From: an uncultured Erysipelotrichaceae bacterium
Lineage (GTDB): Bacteria; Bacillota_I; Bacilli_A; Erysipelotrichales; Erysipelotrichaceae
Assembly: GCA_902784015.1 (NCBI GenBank)
Contig: CACZTC010000017.1
Location: 1 to 9,712 of the forward strand
DNA: 9,712 bases
Direction of reading: 5' to 3'
The position numbers and the translations under genes are program-made. This document shows positions 1-6,136 of this stretch, one piece after another (the stretch's first letter is position 1; the number at the start of each line of letters is the position of its first letter). The notes below the pieces were generated by a model. That model worked only from the letters and a program-made list of their open reading frames with translations, made no database searches and had not been told where the DNA came from.

Positions 1-670
1 AGAAAATACTTATACTTATGATAAAAAAGGAGAGGAAGTTAAAGAAGAAATAGTAATAGAAGAAGACTACATCGCTAGTGAAGAGAAAAAGACAGTTTCT
101 TTTCCATCTATGACATTAATTGGACAGCTTCATGATAAATATATCTTATGTGCAGTTGATGAAGGTTTAGTTATTATTGATCAGCATGCTGCCCAGGAAA
201 GAGTTAATTATGAAATGTATAAAAGGATTCTAAATGATGAACCAGTGATGATAGATACTTTAATGCCTATAACTATTCATACAACGAATGATATCGTTAA
301 TAGATTAGATGAATTAAATGAAGCTATAAGTGATGTACATATAAAATTTGAAGCTTTTGGCTCAGATACTTTAGTTGTGCATACTTTACCAACATGGTTA
401 CAAGAAGTTGATGAAATAGCTTTTTTAGAAGATTTAGTACAAGCTTTTAAAGATGAAAAAGAAATAAAATATACAAAAATAGAAAAGAAAAAAATAGCTA
501 CAATGGCTTGTCATCATTCAATCCGTTTTAATAAATCTCTCACAAGAGAAGAAATGGAAGAAGTGGTAAGACAATTATCTTTATGTGATAATCCATATCA
601 TTGTCCTCATGGTAGACCTACATTTATCACTTTAAAAGAAAAAGAATTAGTGAAGGAATTCTTAAGATGA
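1..670 (+). CDS. mutL: DNA mismatch repair protein MutL, C-terminal part (5' end off window)
   Basis: The reading frame is open from base 2, so this is the 3' end of a longer gene; an internal ATG at 110 is not the true start. About 222 residues are visible: an acidic/lysine-rich linker, then the MutL C-terminal dimerisation and endonuclease domain. The endonuclease motif DQHA(X)2E(X)4E is intact (DQHAAQERVNYE, coding from about base 179). Downstream are the ACHHSIR motif and the CPHGRP motif near the C-terminus, both part of the metal site in MutL proteins that nick DNA. MutL links mismatch recognition by MutS to strand incision in organisms that lack MutH, which fits a Firmicute. The N-terminal GHKL ATPase domain lies outside the window. 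The stop TGA overlaps the miaA start as ATGA, so the two genes are probably translationally coupled. Confidence 0.96.
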   Translation, partial: ENTYTYDKKGEEVKEEIVIEEDYIASEEKKTVSFPSMTLIGQLHDKYILCAVDEGLVIIDQHAAQERVNYEMYKRILNDEPVMIDTLMPITIHTTNDIVNRLDELNEAISDVHIKFEAFGSDTLVVHTLPTWLQEVDEIAFLEDLVQAFKDEKEIKYTKIEKKKIATMACHHSIRFNKSLTREEMEEVVRQLSLCDNPYHCPHGRPTFITLKEKELVKEFLR

Positions 671-1563
671 AAAAAGTGATTGTGATAGTTGGGCCAACAG
701 CTTCGGGGAAAACAGCTTTTTCTATCCGCTTAGCTAAAGAAATAAATACTGAAATAATAAGCGGAGATAGTGTTCAAGTATATCGAGGCTTAGATATAGG
801 TTCAGGCAAAATTAAAGAGGAAGAAAAAGAAGGTATTAAGCATTATCTGATAGATATTTTATCTCCTAAAGAGAATTATAGTGTTGCTGACTTTCAAAAG
901 ATGGCACGTAATATAATTGATGAAAATGATAAGGCAATGATTATATGTGGGGGAACAGGCTTATATATAAAAGCATGTTTATATGATTATGATTTTATTG
1001 AAGAAAAGAATGATTATGATAATAGTTGGTTAGAAGAAATGGATAATGAAGATTTATATAAATTATTATTAGAAAAAGATCCGCTTCAAGCTGAAAAAAT
1101 ACATATTAATAATCGCAAAAGATTAATAAGAGCTTTAGAGATTATTGAACATAGTTCTGAAAAACAAAGTGATATTATAGTGCGACAAAAACATGATTTA
1201 ATATATGATGCTTTTATTGTTGGATGCACGATGGATAGAGATATTCTTTATGAAAGAATTAATAAGCGTGTAGATAAAATGATTGAAGAGGGCTTAGAAG
1301 AAGAAGTAAAATCTTTATTAAATGATGATATAACATTCAATTATCAATCTATGCAGGCAATAGGTTATAAAGAATGGAAGAATTATTTAGAAGCTAATCA
1401 GAGTAAAGAAGAAGTAATAGAAGAAATAAAAAAACATTCTCGACAATTTGCTAAAAGACAATATACTTTCTTTAATAATCAAATGAAAGTAAAATGGTTT
1501 AATTCAGATAATGAAGAAGAAGGAATAAATACTATTGAAGAAATAAAGAGGTGGATAGGATGA
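667..1563 (+). CDS. miaA: tRNA dimethylallyltransferase MiaA
   Basis: This cytosolic enzyme transfers a dimethylallyl group from DMAPP to N6 of A37 in tRNAs that read UNN codons, the first step towards ms2i6A. The 298-residue length is normal for the family. Visible motifs are the P-loop GPTASGKT (residues 9-16), SGDSVQVYRGLDIGSGK with the likely catalytic Asp34, HYLIDILSP (59-67), GGTGLYI with the conserved Thr97, NNRKRLIRALE (148-158), YQSMQAIGYKEW (226-237) and RQFAKRQYTFF (259-269). The start ATG overlaps the mutL stop by 4 bases and is preceded by GAAGGA at 652-657 with good spacing. The mutL-miaA order is common in Firmicutes. No missing key residue was seen. Confidence 0.97.
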   Translation: MKKVIVIVGPTASGKTAFSIRLAKEINTEIISGDSVQVYRGLDIGSGKIKEEEKEGIKHYLIDILSPKENYSVADFQKMARNIIDENDKAMIICGGTGLYIKACLYDYDFIEEKNDYDNSWLEEMDNEDLYKLLLEKDPLQAEKIHINNRKRLIRALEIIEHSSEKQSDIIVRQKHDLIYDAFIVGCTMDRDILYERINKRVDKMIEEGLEEEVKSLLNDDITFNYQSMQAIGYKEWKNYLEANQSKEEVIEEIKKHSRQFAKRQYTFFNNQMKVKWFNSDNEEEGINTIEEIKRWIG

Positions 1564-2135
1564 ATATATTAAAACAAATAAAAAAGAAATATCGAAATTT
1601 CGGAATATTTAAAGGCCTATTTTTAGGATGTTTGTTGGCTTATGTGGTGACTATCACATTATTTGCGGCGCAAATAAGTAATTTTAAAATAATAGGAACC
1701 ATTGCAGGCATTATTACTGCTTTATTAGTGATGTTTTTATGGATTTTTAGATGGAATCAAAAATATAAAAAGATTGAAGATAAAGTCATGACTTTAGAAA
1801 GCTCTAATAGTCCTCTTGATTATGATAATTTACAACTGGTCGGAAGAAATTTGTCGTTAGGTAAGAATTGGTTAGTTTATCATAATAAATTAAATTTTGA
1901 TTTTTGGACAAAGAATACAATTAGTAAAGTCAGAAAATTGAGTGGTAAAAATATAGAAATTACTGATAATGAAGGAAAACGTAAATCCTTAAAATTAGAT
2001 ACTAGTAGAAATATTGATGAAATAATAAATGATTGGCTAAGACCGGTCAACGAATTTGACTTTGGGTCAAATAGTGCTAATATGATAAATGAAGATAGTT
2101 TATCTTCAATAGAAGGAGGGTTGAAAGATGAGTGA
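1560..2135 (+). CDS. Unrecognised two-helix membrane protein with cytoplasmic C-terminal domain
   Basis: I do not recognise this 191-residue protein. A lysine-rich N-terminus (residues 1-12) is followed by two hydrophobic helices at about 17-37 and 43-65. A polar domain of about 125 residues then follows, probably cytoplasmic given the positive residues flanking the helices. Residues 92-160 look strand-rich, with a GKNWLVYH segment and a late amphipathic stretch ending in NDWLRP, loosely like bacterial PH-type domains; that is a guess. I chose ATG at 1560 over GTG at 1551 because it forms an ATGA overlap with the miaA stop and has AGAGGTGG (1547-1554) at suitable spacing. The gene overlaps the next one by 8 bases, so it is an integral member of the operon and may act with the BI-1-like membrane protein. 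Confidence 0.85.
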   Translation: MNILKQIKKKYRNFGIFKGLFLGCLLAYVVTITLFAAQISNFKIIGTIAGIITALLVMFLWIFRWNQKYKKIEDKVMTLESSNSPLDYDNLQLVGRNLSLGKNWLVYHNKLNFDFWTKNTISKVRKLSGKNIEITDNEGKRKSLKLDTSRNIDEIINDWLRPVNEFDFGSNSANMINEDSLSSIEGGLKDE

Positions 2136-2853
2136 ATTCAATCGTCAAGATGTTTATGTTGAAGAAAGTGGTGCTTCTTTAGGTGATTATTACGCTAAAG
2201 TATTTTCACTAATGGGGCTAGGTTTAGTAATTACAAGTATTATAGCTTTTTATGGTTATTATTCTTTAATAAGAGGTGGAATAGTTTATAGATTATTATC
2301 TGGTACTTATGCACCAATTATATTTATCGGTTTATTTATTAGTGAGTTAGGTATAGCTATAGCGATGGGTAGAGGTCTAACAAAATTCTCTACTGCTACA
2401 GTAAGAACTTTATTCTTTATATATTCAGCTATTACAGGTTTAACTTTCTCAATTATTCCTGCTGCTTATGGATATAGTACTATCTTTGTAGCTTTCATTT
2501 TTGCGACGGTATTATTTGTGTCATGCGGAATAATCGGTAAAACAACAAGCGTTGATCTATCGCAATTTAGAGGTTTATTATATGGTGCTTTATTAGCTGT
2601 GATTATTCTTTCTGTTTTATCAATATTTATTCCATTATTAAGAAATAATCTATTAATAGGTTATTTAGGATTAATTGTTTTCTTAGGCTTAACTGCTTAT
2701 GATATGCAAAAGATTAAAGCTTTCTACTATAGTGCTAATAATGAGGCTATAAAAGATAATTTAGCTATTTATTCAGCTTTCCAATTATATTTAGATTTCA
2801 TTAATATATTCTTATATATCCTAAGAATATTAGGTAGTAGGAATAGAAATTAA
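2128..2853 (+). CDS. Bax inhibitor-1/YccA family membrane protein
   Basis: The 241 residues form about seven transmembrane helices (roughly 22-44, 60-80, 91-111, 115-136, 148-168, 175-191, 213-233), the usual topology of the BI-1/YccA/YetJ family (TMBIM). Conserved family signatures are GLTAYDMQKIK (187-197) and AFQLYLDFINIFLYILRILG (217-236). Asp192 and Asp223 align by motif with the aspartate pair that gates the pH-sensitive calcium leak of Bacillus subtilis YetJ, so a calcium or ion leak role at the plasma membrane is plausible, though family members such as YccA are instead tied to FtsH proteolysis. The start ATG has a strong SD, AAGGAGGG at 2113-2120, 7 bases upstream inside the preceding gene. 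It is the last gene of the mutL operon, as a terminator follows directly. Confidence 0.93.
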   Translation: MSEFNRQDVYVEESGASLGDYYAKVFSLMGLGLVITSIIAFYGYYSLIRGGIVYRLLSGTYAPIIFIGLFISELGIAIAMGRGLTKFSTATVRTLFFIYSAITGLTFSIIPAAYGYSTIFVAFIFATVLFVSCGIIGKTTSVDLSQFRGLLYGALLAVIILSVLSIFIPLLRNNLLIGYLGLIVFLGLTAYDMQKIKAFYYSANNEAIKDNLAIYSAFQLYLDFINIFLYILRILGSRNRN

Positions 2854-2861
2854 GAGAAGTC

Positions 2862-2887
2862 AAAAATAGAGGAAACTCTATTTTTTT
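2862..2887 (+). terminator. Rho-independent terminator after the mutL-miaA-BI-1 operon
   Basis: A perfect 10-base stem (AAAAATAGAG at 2862-2871 pairing with CTCTATTTTT at 2876-2885) closes on a GAAA tetraloop and runs into seven T residues (2881-2887). GAAA is a GNRA loop, which stabilises the hairpin. It lies 8 bases past the BI-1 stop codon and marks the operon end; the A-rich left arm would allow some function on the opposite strand too. Confidence 0.9.
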
Positions 2888-2947
2888 AGGCATATAAAAT
2901 ATGTTTTTTAAGATAAATGATAGAATATTAGATAATAAAGGTTAATT

Positions 2948-3652
2948 ATGTTGTTGGAAGAATATAAATTTACAGATTATTATCATCAGTTCATCACTAT
3001 TGAAGTAGATGAATTGACGGATTTATTAAAAGACAATATTAAGGTTAAAGAAGAAGATTGTTATGCCTTATGTTCTTCATATTGTGGTAGAGATGGTCTT
3101 CTAGAATTTAATGTTTTAGCTATAGGTCCTAGCTGGGAAAAGTGTACTAAAGGGTTAAGACTTAATAAGATGCTAGGAATTTTTACGATGGATCAAGTTA
3201 ATAAATGTGAAGCAAAAATAGCTGATCCTAATATGCGTATGATTGAAAAGAATAATGACTTCATCAAGGAAATGGATGAAGGATGGAATGAAGAATTATT
3301 AGAAACAAGACTAGATGATAGATTAGATGATATTAGAGATATCTTTTATCCAGATGTTGTATATACAGGTATTATCTTAAATAACTATATTATGGAATAT
3401 CCTATGCGCATAAAAGGAGTAAAGGGACCATTTTTAGTAGGAGCACTAGATGAAGAACCTGATGATAAGTCTGGTTTACATTTTGATGATACTATATATG
3501 CTTTACCATATATTCAAGAAGATAGCTGTCGCTTATTCGCGCTATTTGCGGGAGATAATCTAAGTGAAGATGAGATTAAAATAAGAGATCGTATCATCGA
3601 TGAAATGAATAAATATGGTATATCTTTTAATGGTTTTTCAATAAGGAGTTAA
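2948..3652 (+). CDS. Uncharacterised soluble protein, partner of the CpXC gene
   Basis: I do not recognise this 234-residue protein. It has no signal peptide or membrane segment and is rich in acidic residues. It contains a Cys-bearing segment (YALCSSYCGRDGLLEF, about 39-54), a basic/aromatic stretch around IGPSWEKCTKGLRLNK, an acidic Arg/Asp-rich helix (ETRLDDRLDDIRDIFYP, about 120-136) and a strand-rich C-terminal half (YPMRIKGVKGPFLVGAL, then HFDDTIYALPYI). The ATG at 2948 is chosen because only a weak AAAGG (2937-2941) precedes any candidate; TTG codons at 2951 and 2954 are alternatives. The next gene starts 1 base after the stop, with its SD inside this gene, so the two are almost certainly co-transcribed and may act together. 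There is no terminator between them. Confidence 0.85.
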   Translation: MLLEEYKFTDYYHQFITIEVDELTDLLKDNIKVKEEDCYALCSSYCGRDGLLEFNVLAIGPSWEKCTKGLRLNKMLGIFTMDQVNKCEAKIADPNMRMIEKNNDFIKEMDEGWNEELLETRLDDRLDDIRDIFYPDVVYTGIILNNYIMEYPMRIKGVKGPFLVGALDEEPDDKSGLHFDDTIYALPYIQEDSCRLFALFAGDNLSEDEIKIRDRIIDEMNKYGISFNGFSIRS

Positions 3653-3653
3653 T

Positions 3654-4301
3654 GTGAGCCAATCTAGAGAAATAATATATAAATGCCCATATTGTCAAAA
3701 AGAATTTGAGATGACAATATATGATGCAGTTAATGCAAATAAAGATTTAGATGAAGCTGAAAGATGTAAAAGTGGCGATATTTTTAAACAATTATGTCCT
3801 CACTGTCATAAGGATTTCATGGTCATGAATCCTTTTGTATATACTGATATAGATAATAAATTTATTATTTTTGTGAGTGATGAAGAAGTTCCAGAAAGTT
3901 TACAAGAATTATCAAAATCTTTTGATGAAGCTGGATATAGATTAAGAAGATGTCGCACGATTAAAGAATTCACAGAAAAGATACAAATCTTCGAAGATGG
4001 TATGGATGATATATTAGTAGAATTAGCTAAATATGATAGTTTTATTGAATATATTGATAATCGCAAAGGTAATGCTGAAGATATTAGTTCAATTGAATAC
4101 CAACATACTAAAGATGATGTAATGAAAATAAATGTTAGATGCGATGATAGAGGCTTATCTTTTTTAATTCCTATTGCAGCTTTAGAAGAAGTAGTAAATA
4201 GCCAAAAAGATTTCTTTGCGATAGATAATAAGGCATTTCCATTAATAAATTCTGATTGGATAATCCAGTTATATAATGATGCCGAAGGTTTAATTTCTTA
4301 A
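3654..4301 (+). CDS. CpXC-type putative zinc-knuckle protein, GTG start
   Basis: This 215-residue soluble protein opens with two CPxC knuckles: C11-P-Y-C14 and C48-P-H-C51, with a further Cys38 between them. The spacing and a following strand (MVMNPFVYTDIDNKFIIFV) match the CpXC family, a domain of unknown function. Four-Cys zinc binding is the natural inference but has not been shown from sequence alone. The rest (about 76-215) is an alpha/beta region without a motif I know. The start is GTG at 3654: no in-frame ATG is near, and AAGGAG at 3643-3648 sits 5 bases upstream. It is separated from the preceding unknown gene by one base. No hairpin terminator is visible after its stop, so some read-through into the lipoprotein unit is possible. 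Confidence 0.85.
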   Translation: MSQSREIIYKCPYCQKEFEMTIYDAVNANKDLDEAERCKSGDIFKQLCPHCHKDFMVMNPFVYTDIDNKFIIFVSDEEVPESLQELSKSFDEAGYRLRRCRTIKEFTEKIQIFEDGMDDILVELAKYDSFIEYIDNRKGNAEDISSIEYQHTKDDVMKINVRCDDRGLSFLIPIAALEEVVNSQKDFFAIDNKAFPLINSDWIIQLYNDAEGLIS

Positions 4302-4327
4302 TGCCGAATAGTTTCCATATTCAACTT

Positions 4328-4366
4328 TACAAATAATTGTATACAAAAGAATGTCTATTATATAAT
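4328..4366 (+). promoter_or_regulatory. Promoter of the lipoprotein gene with palindrome over the -35
   Basis: A perfect -10 box TATAAT lies at 4361-4366, with TTGTAT at 4337-4342 as the best -35 (18-base spacer). The -35 is embedded in a perfect 10-base palindrome, TTGTATACAA (4337-4346). The same TTGTA half also pairs with an upstream TACAA (4328-4332) across ATAA, giving three half-sites in a row. Such an arrangement could be an operator for a small dimeric repressor, but short palindromes are common in AT-rich DNA. The start codon follows 35 bases after the -10. Confidence 0.6.
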
Positions 4367-4401
4367 TTAGATACCTAGAAGGGGAAAGGAAGAAATAATT
4401 A

Positions 4402-6039
4402 ATGACAAAATTTTTAAAAGGTGTTTTAGCAACAGCATTAGCATTTAGTTTGGTTGCTTGTGCAAACACTCCAGCTGAAGAACCTGAACCAGAAGTAGAG
4501 GAAGAAGAAGTTGTCGAAGAAGAAGTTGAAGAAGAAGTTGAATTGGCAACAGCTGTTTATGACATCTACAACAGAACAGGTGAAACAGTTACAGATCTTT
4601 ATGTCTATGAAGTTGGATCAAGTGATAAAGGCACTAACTATGCTGAAGATATGCATGGTAATCACACAACAGTTGACTTTGGCGAAATCGAGGCAGATAA
4701 AGTATTCGTATTAGAATATACAACTGAAAGTGGTAGAGTAGGTAAATTTGAAACATTACATGTTGAAGAAGCTCCTATTACATTATTATCAGAAGATGCT
4801 ATGACAGGTGCTACGCAAATAGCTTTCGCATTACCAGAAGAACCAGCTAGATATACATTCTATAATGCTACTGGTGAAAAGGTTACAGATCTATATGTAT
4901 TCGAAAATGGTGAAAGTGATAAAGGTACTAACTATGCTCAAGATGGTATGGAAAACGAAACAAGAAAAGTTGTAAGTTTCGGTAAATTACCAGTTAATAA
5001 AGCATTCACAGTTGAATATACAACTGAAAGTGGTAGAGTTGGTACATTTGATACATTACATGTAGAAGTTGCCCCTATCTCTTTACTAGCAGAAGATGAT
5101 ATGACAGGTGCTACTCAAATTGCATTCAAGAGACCTGATTGGGCAGCAAATGATACAGATGTATATTTTGGTGCTAAATATGATGCGGCTCATGGTACAA
5201 AATGTTTCTCTACAGCTGCTGTAGCAGTAACAGCTGATGGTGTTATCGTTGATGCATTCTTAGATGAATATCAATATATGGCTGCTGATGGTAATGAAGG
5301 TGTTCCTAATAGTGATGCTACAGAAGATGGTTTCGCAGCTAATTATGCTGAAGGTAAAGTATTAGGTTCTAAGAAAGTTAACCATACAGCATATTCTGCA
5401 CATATGGCTGAAGCAGGTGGCGCTACTCAAGATATTAAAGATAGCTATGAAGCAATTGAAGAATTTGTAAAAGGTAAATCATTAGATGAATTAGAAGGCG
5501 TTGATGAAGTTACAGGTTCAACATTAGCTGATACAGCTAGTTATGTAGCATTTATAGTTGCTACAGCTAAAGAAGCTCTAAATGGTAATGGCTATGTAGT
5601 TGATGGTACAGATGGTTTAGAAATTAAAGAATCTGATTATGCAGCTCATGGTAATAAATGCTTCACATTTGTAGCTAACCTTGTTAAAGGTGACACAATT
5701 GTCGCAACATATATCGATGAATTCCAATATGTTGATGCAGCAGCTGAAGGTATTGAACCAGTTCCAAATGGTACAGATACAGAAAACTTCGCTGGCGGTA
5801 ATAATGAAGGTGTTGTATTAATTTCTAAGAAGGTTAATGATGATTTCTATTCAGGTATGATGGCTGAAAAAGCAGGCGCTACACAAAATATCAAAACAAG
5901 CTATGAAGCAATTGAAAATTATGTAGCAGGTAAAACAGTAGCTGAATTAGAAGGCGTTGATGAAGTTACAGGTTCAACATTAGCTGATACAGCTAACTAC
6001 ATCAAAGCAGCAACATATACTGCAACAAATTCTAAATAA
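4402..6039 (+). CDS. Secreted lipoprotein with two A and two FMN-binding-like B domains
   Basis: The 545-residue protein starts with a type II signal peptide whose lipobox is LVAC (Cys20 is the lipidated residue), so it is anchored outside the cytoplasmic membrane. An acidic Glu/Val tether (about 25-48) leads to two tandem A domains (about 52-144 and 150-244) and two tandem B domains (about 258-390 and 410-540). The B domains resemble secreted FMN-binding repeats of Firmicutes: a KCF cysteine (Cys268, Cys420), a DE(Y/F)QYV-type strand, SKKVN, and DEVTGST. All four domains end in D-x-(M/V)-T-G-(A/S)-T (residues 132-138, 232-238, 368-374, 520-526). In known carriers such as NqrC, RnfG and Listeria PplA, the last Thr of a similar motif receives FMN from ApbE. 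Electron transfer at the cell surface is the inference; a plain structural or binding role is the alternative. It is monocistronic, with GGAAAGGAAG before the ATG and its own terminator. Confidence 0.85.
   Translation: MTKFLKGVLATALAFSLVACANTPAEEPEPEVEEEEVVEEEVEEEVELATAVYDIYNRTGETVTDLYVYEVGSSDKGTNYAEDMHGNHTTVDFGEIEADKVFVLEYTTESGRVGKFETLHVEEAPITLLSEDAMTGATQIAFALPEEPARYTFYNATGEKVTDLYVFENGESDKGTNYAQDGMENETRKVVSFGKLPVNKAFTVEYTTESGRVGTFDTLHVEVAPISLLAEDDMTGATQIAFKRPDWAANDTDVYFGAKYDAAHGTKCFSTAAVAVTADGVIVDAFLDEYQYMAADGNEGVPNSDATEDGFAANYAEGKVLGSKKVNHTAYSAHMAEAGGATQDIKDSYEAIEEFVKGKSLDELEGVDEVTGSTLADTASYVAFIVATAKEALNGNGYVVDGTDGLEIKESDYAAHGNKCFTFVANLVKGDTIVATYIDEFQYVDAAAEGIEPVPNGTDTENFAGGNNEGVVLISKKVNDDFYSGMMAEKAGATQNIKTSYEAIENYVAGKTVAELEGVDEVTGSTLADTANYIKAATYTATNSK
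4501..4539 (+). repeat. GAAGAAGAAGTT 12-base repeats encoding the acidic tether
   Basis: Three identical 12-base units GAAGAAGAAGTT occur at 4501-4512, 4516-4527 and 4528-4539, with a GTC codon between the first two. They encode EEEV blocks in the linker just after the lipidated Cys20. Because the unit is a multiple of three, gain or loss of copies would change tether length without breaking the frame. Confidence 0.85.
4555..5133 (+). repeat. Tandem duplication of domain A in the lipoprotein
   Basis: Domain A occurs twice, at about 4555-4833 and 4849-5133. Shared protein blocks include TGE-VTDLYV, SDKGTNYA, EYTTESGRVG, TLHVE and DxMTGATQIAF. At DNA level the longest exact match I found is 26 bases (4714-4739 and 5014-5039), exactly 300 bases apart. 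Copy 2 has two extra residues before its SFGKL segment. The two copies have drifted more than the ends of the B copies, suggesting an older duplication. Confidence 0.85.
5173..6021 (+). repeat. Tandem duplication of FMN-binding-like domain B
   Basis: Domain B occurs twice, about 5173-5571 and 5629-6021, offset by 456 bases (152 codons). Matching blocks are Y-AAHG-KCF, DE(Y/F)QY, SKKVN, GATQ-IK-SYEAIE and LEGVDEVTGSTLADTA. A stretch of 53 bases is identical between the copies (5487-5539 and 5943-5995) and covers the presumed flavin-attachment motif, while the rest of the domains differ at many positions. Confidence 0.85.
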
Positions 6040-6062
6040 TTTATTTAGAAATTATGATTCAT

Positions 6063-6093
6063 AAAGCGATTCATGGAAGTGAATCGCTTTTTT
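6063..6093 (+). terminator. Rho-independent terminator of the lipoprotein gene
   Basis: An 11-base perfect stem (AAAGCGATTCA at 6063-6073 pairing with TGAATCGCTTT at 6080-6090) with a 6-base loop TGGAAG runs into six T residues (6088-6093). It begins 24 bases after the lipoprotein stop codon and separates that gene from the PHP-glycerate kinase unit. Confidence 0.95.
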
Positions 6094-6101
6094 AAGTGAT
6101 A

Positions 6102-6129
6102 TTGAAAAAATTATAATAACCAATACAAT
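6102..6129 (+). promoter_or_regulatory. Candidate promoter of the PHP-glycerate kinase unit
   Basis: TTGAAA at 6102-6107 and TACAAT at 6124-6129 are 16 bases apart, a good sigma-A match. The ATG of the next gene is only 7 bases past this -10, so transcription would start at or within a base or two of the start codon. A second -10 candidate, a perfect TATAAT at 6112-6117, has only a T-rich -35 inside the terminator; it would leave a leader of about 13 bases, still without an SD. Confidence 0.5.
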
Positions 6130-6136
6130 ATATTAG

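Noticed and set aside
110..670. Separate short gene starting at the ATG at 110
   Set aside because: The frame is open to the left edge and the product is clearly the MutL C-terminal domain, so the ATG is internal.
2898..2926. Promoter for the orphan-CpXC pair with -10 TAGAAT at 2921-2926
   Set aside because: No acceptable -35 is found at the right distance. A promoter must exist after the terminator, but I cannot place it with confidence.
3806..4066. Minus-strand open frame inside the CpXC gene
   Set aside because: It lies wholly within a plausible + strand gene, has no SD and has a composition that mirrors the coding strand; it is a shadow.
4511..4714. Small + strand frame in the lipoprotein start
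   Set aside because: It is a frame-shifted reading of the GAA-rich tether and domain A; its lysine-rich product reflects the repeat, not selection.
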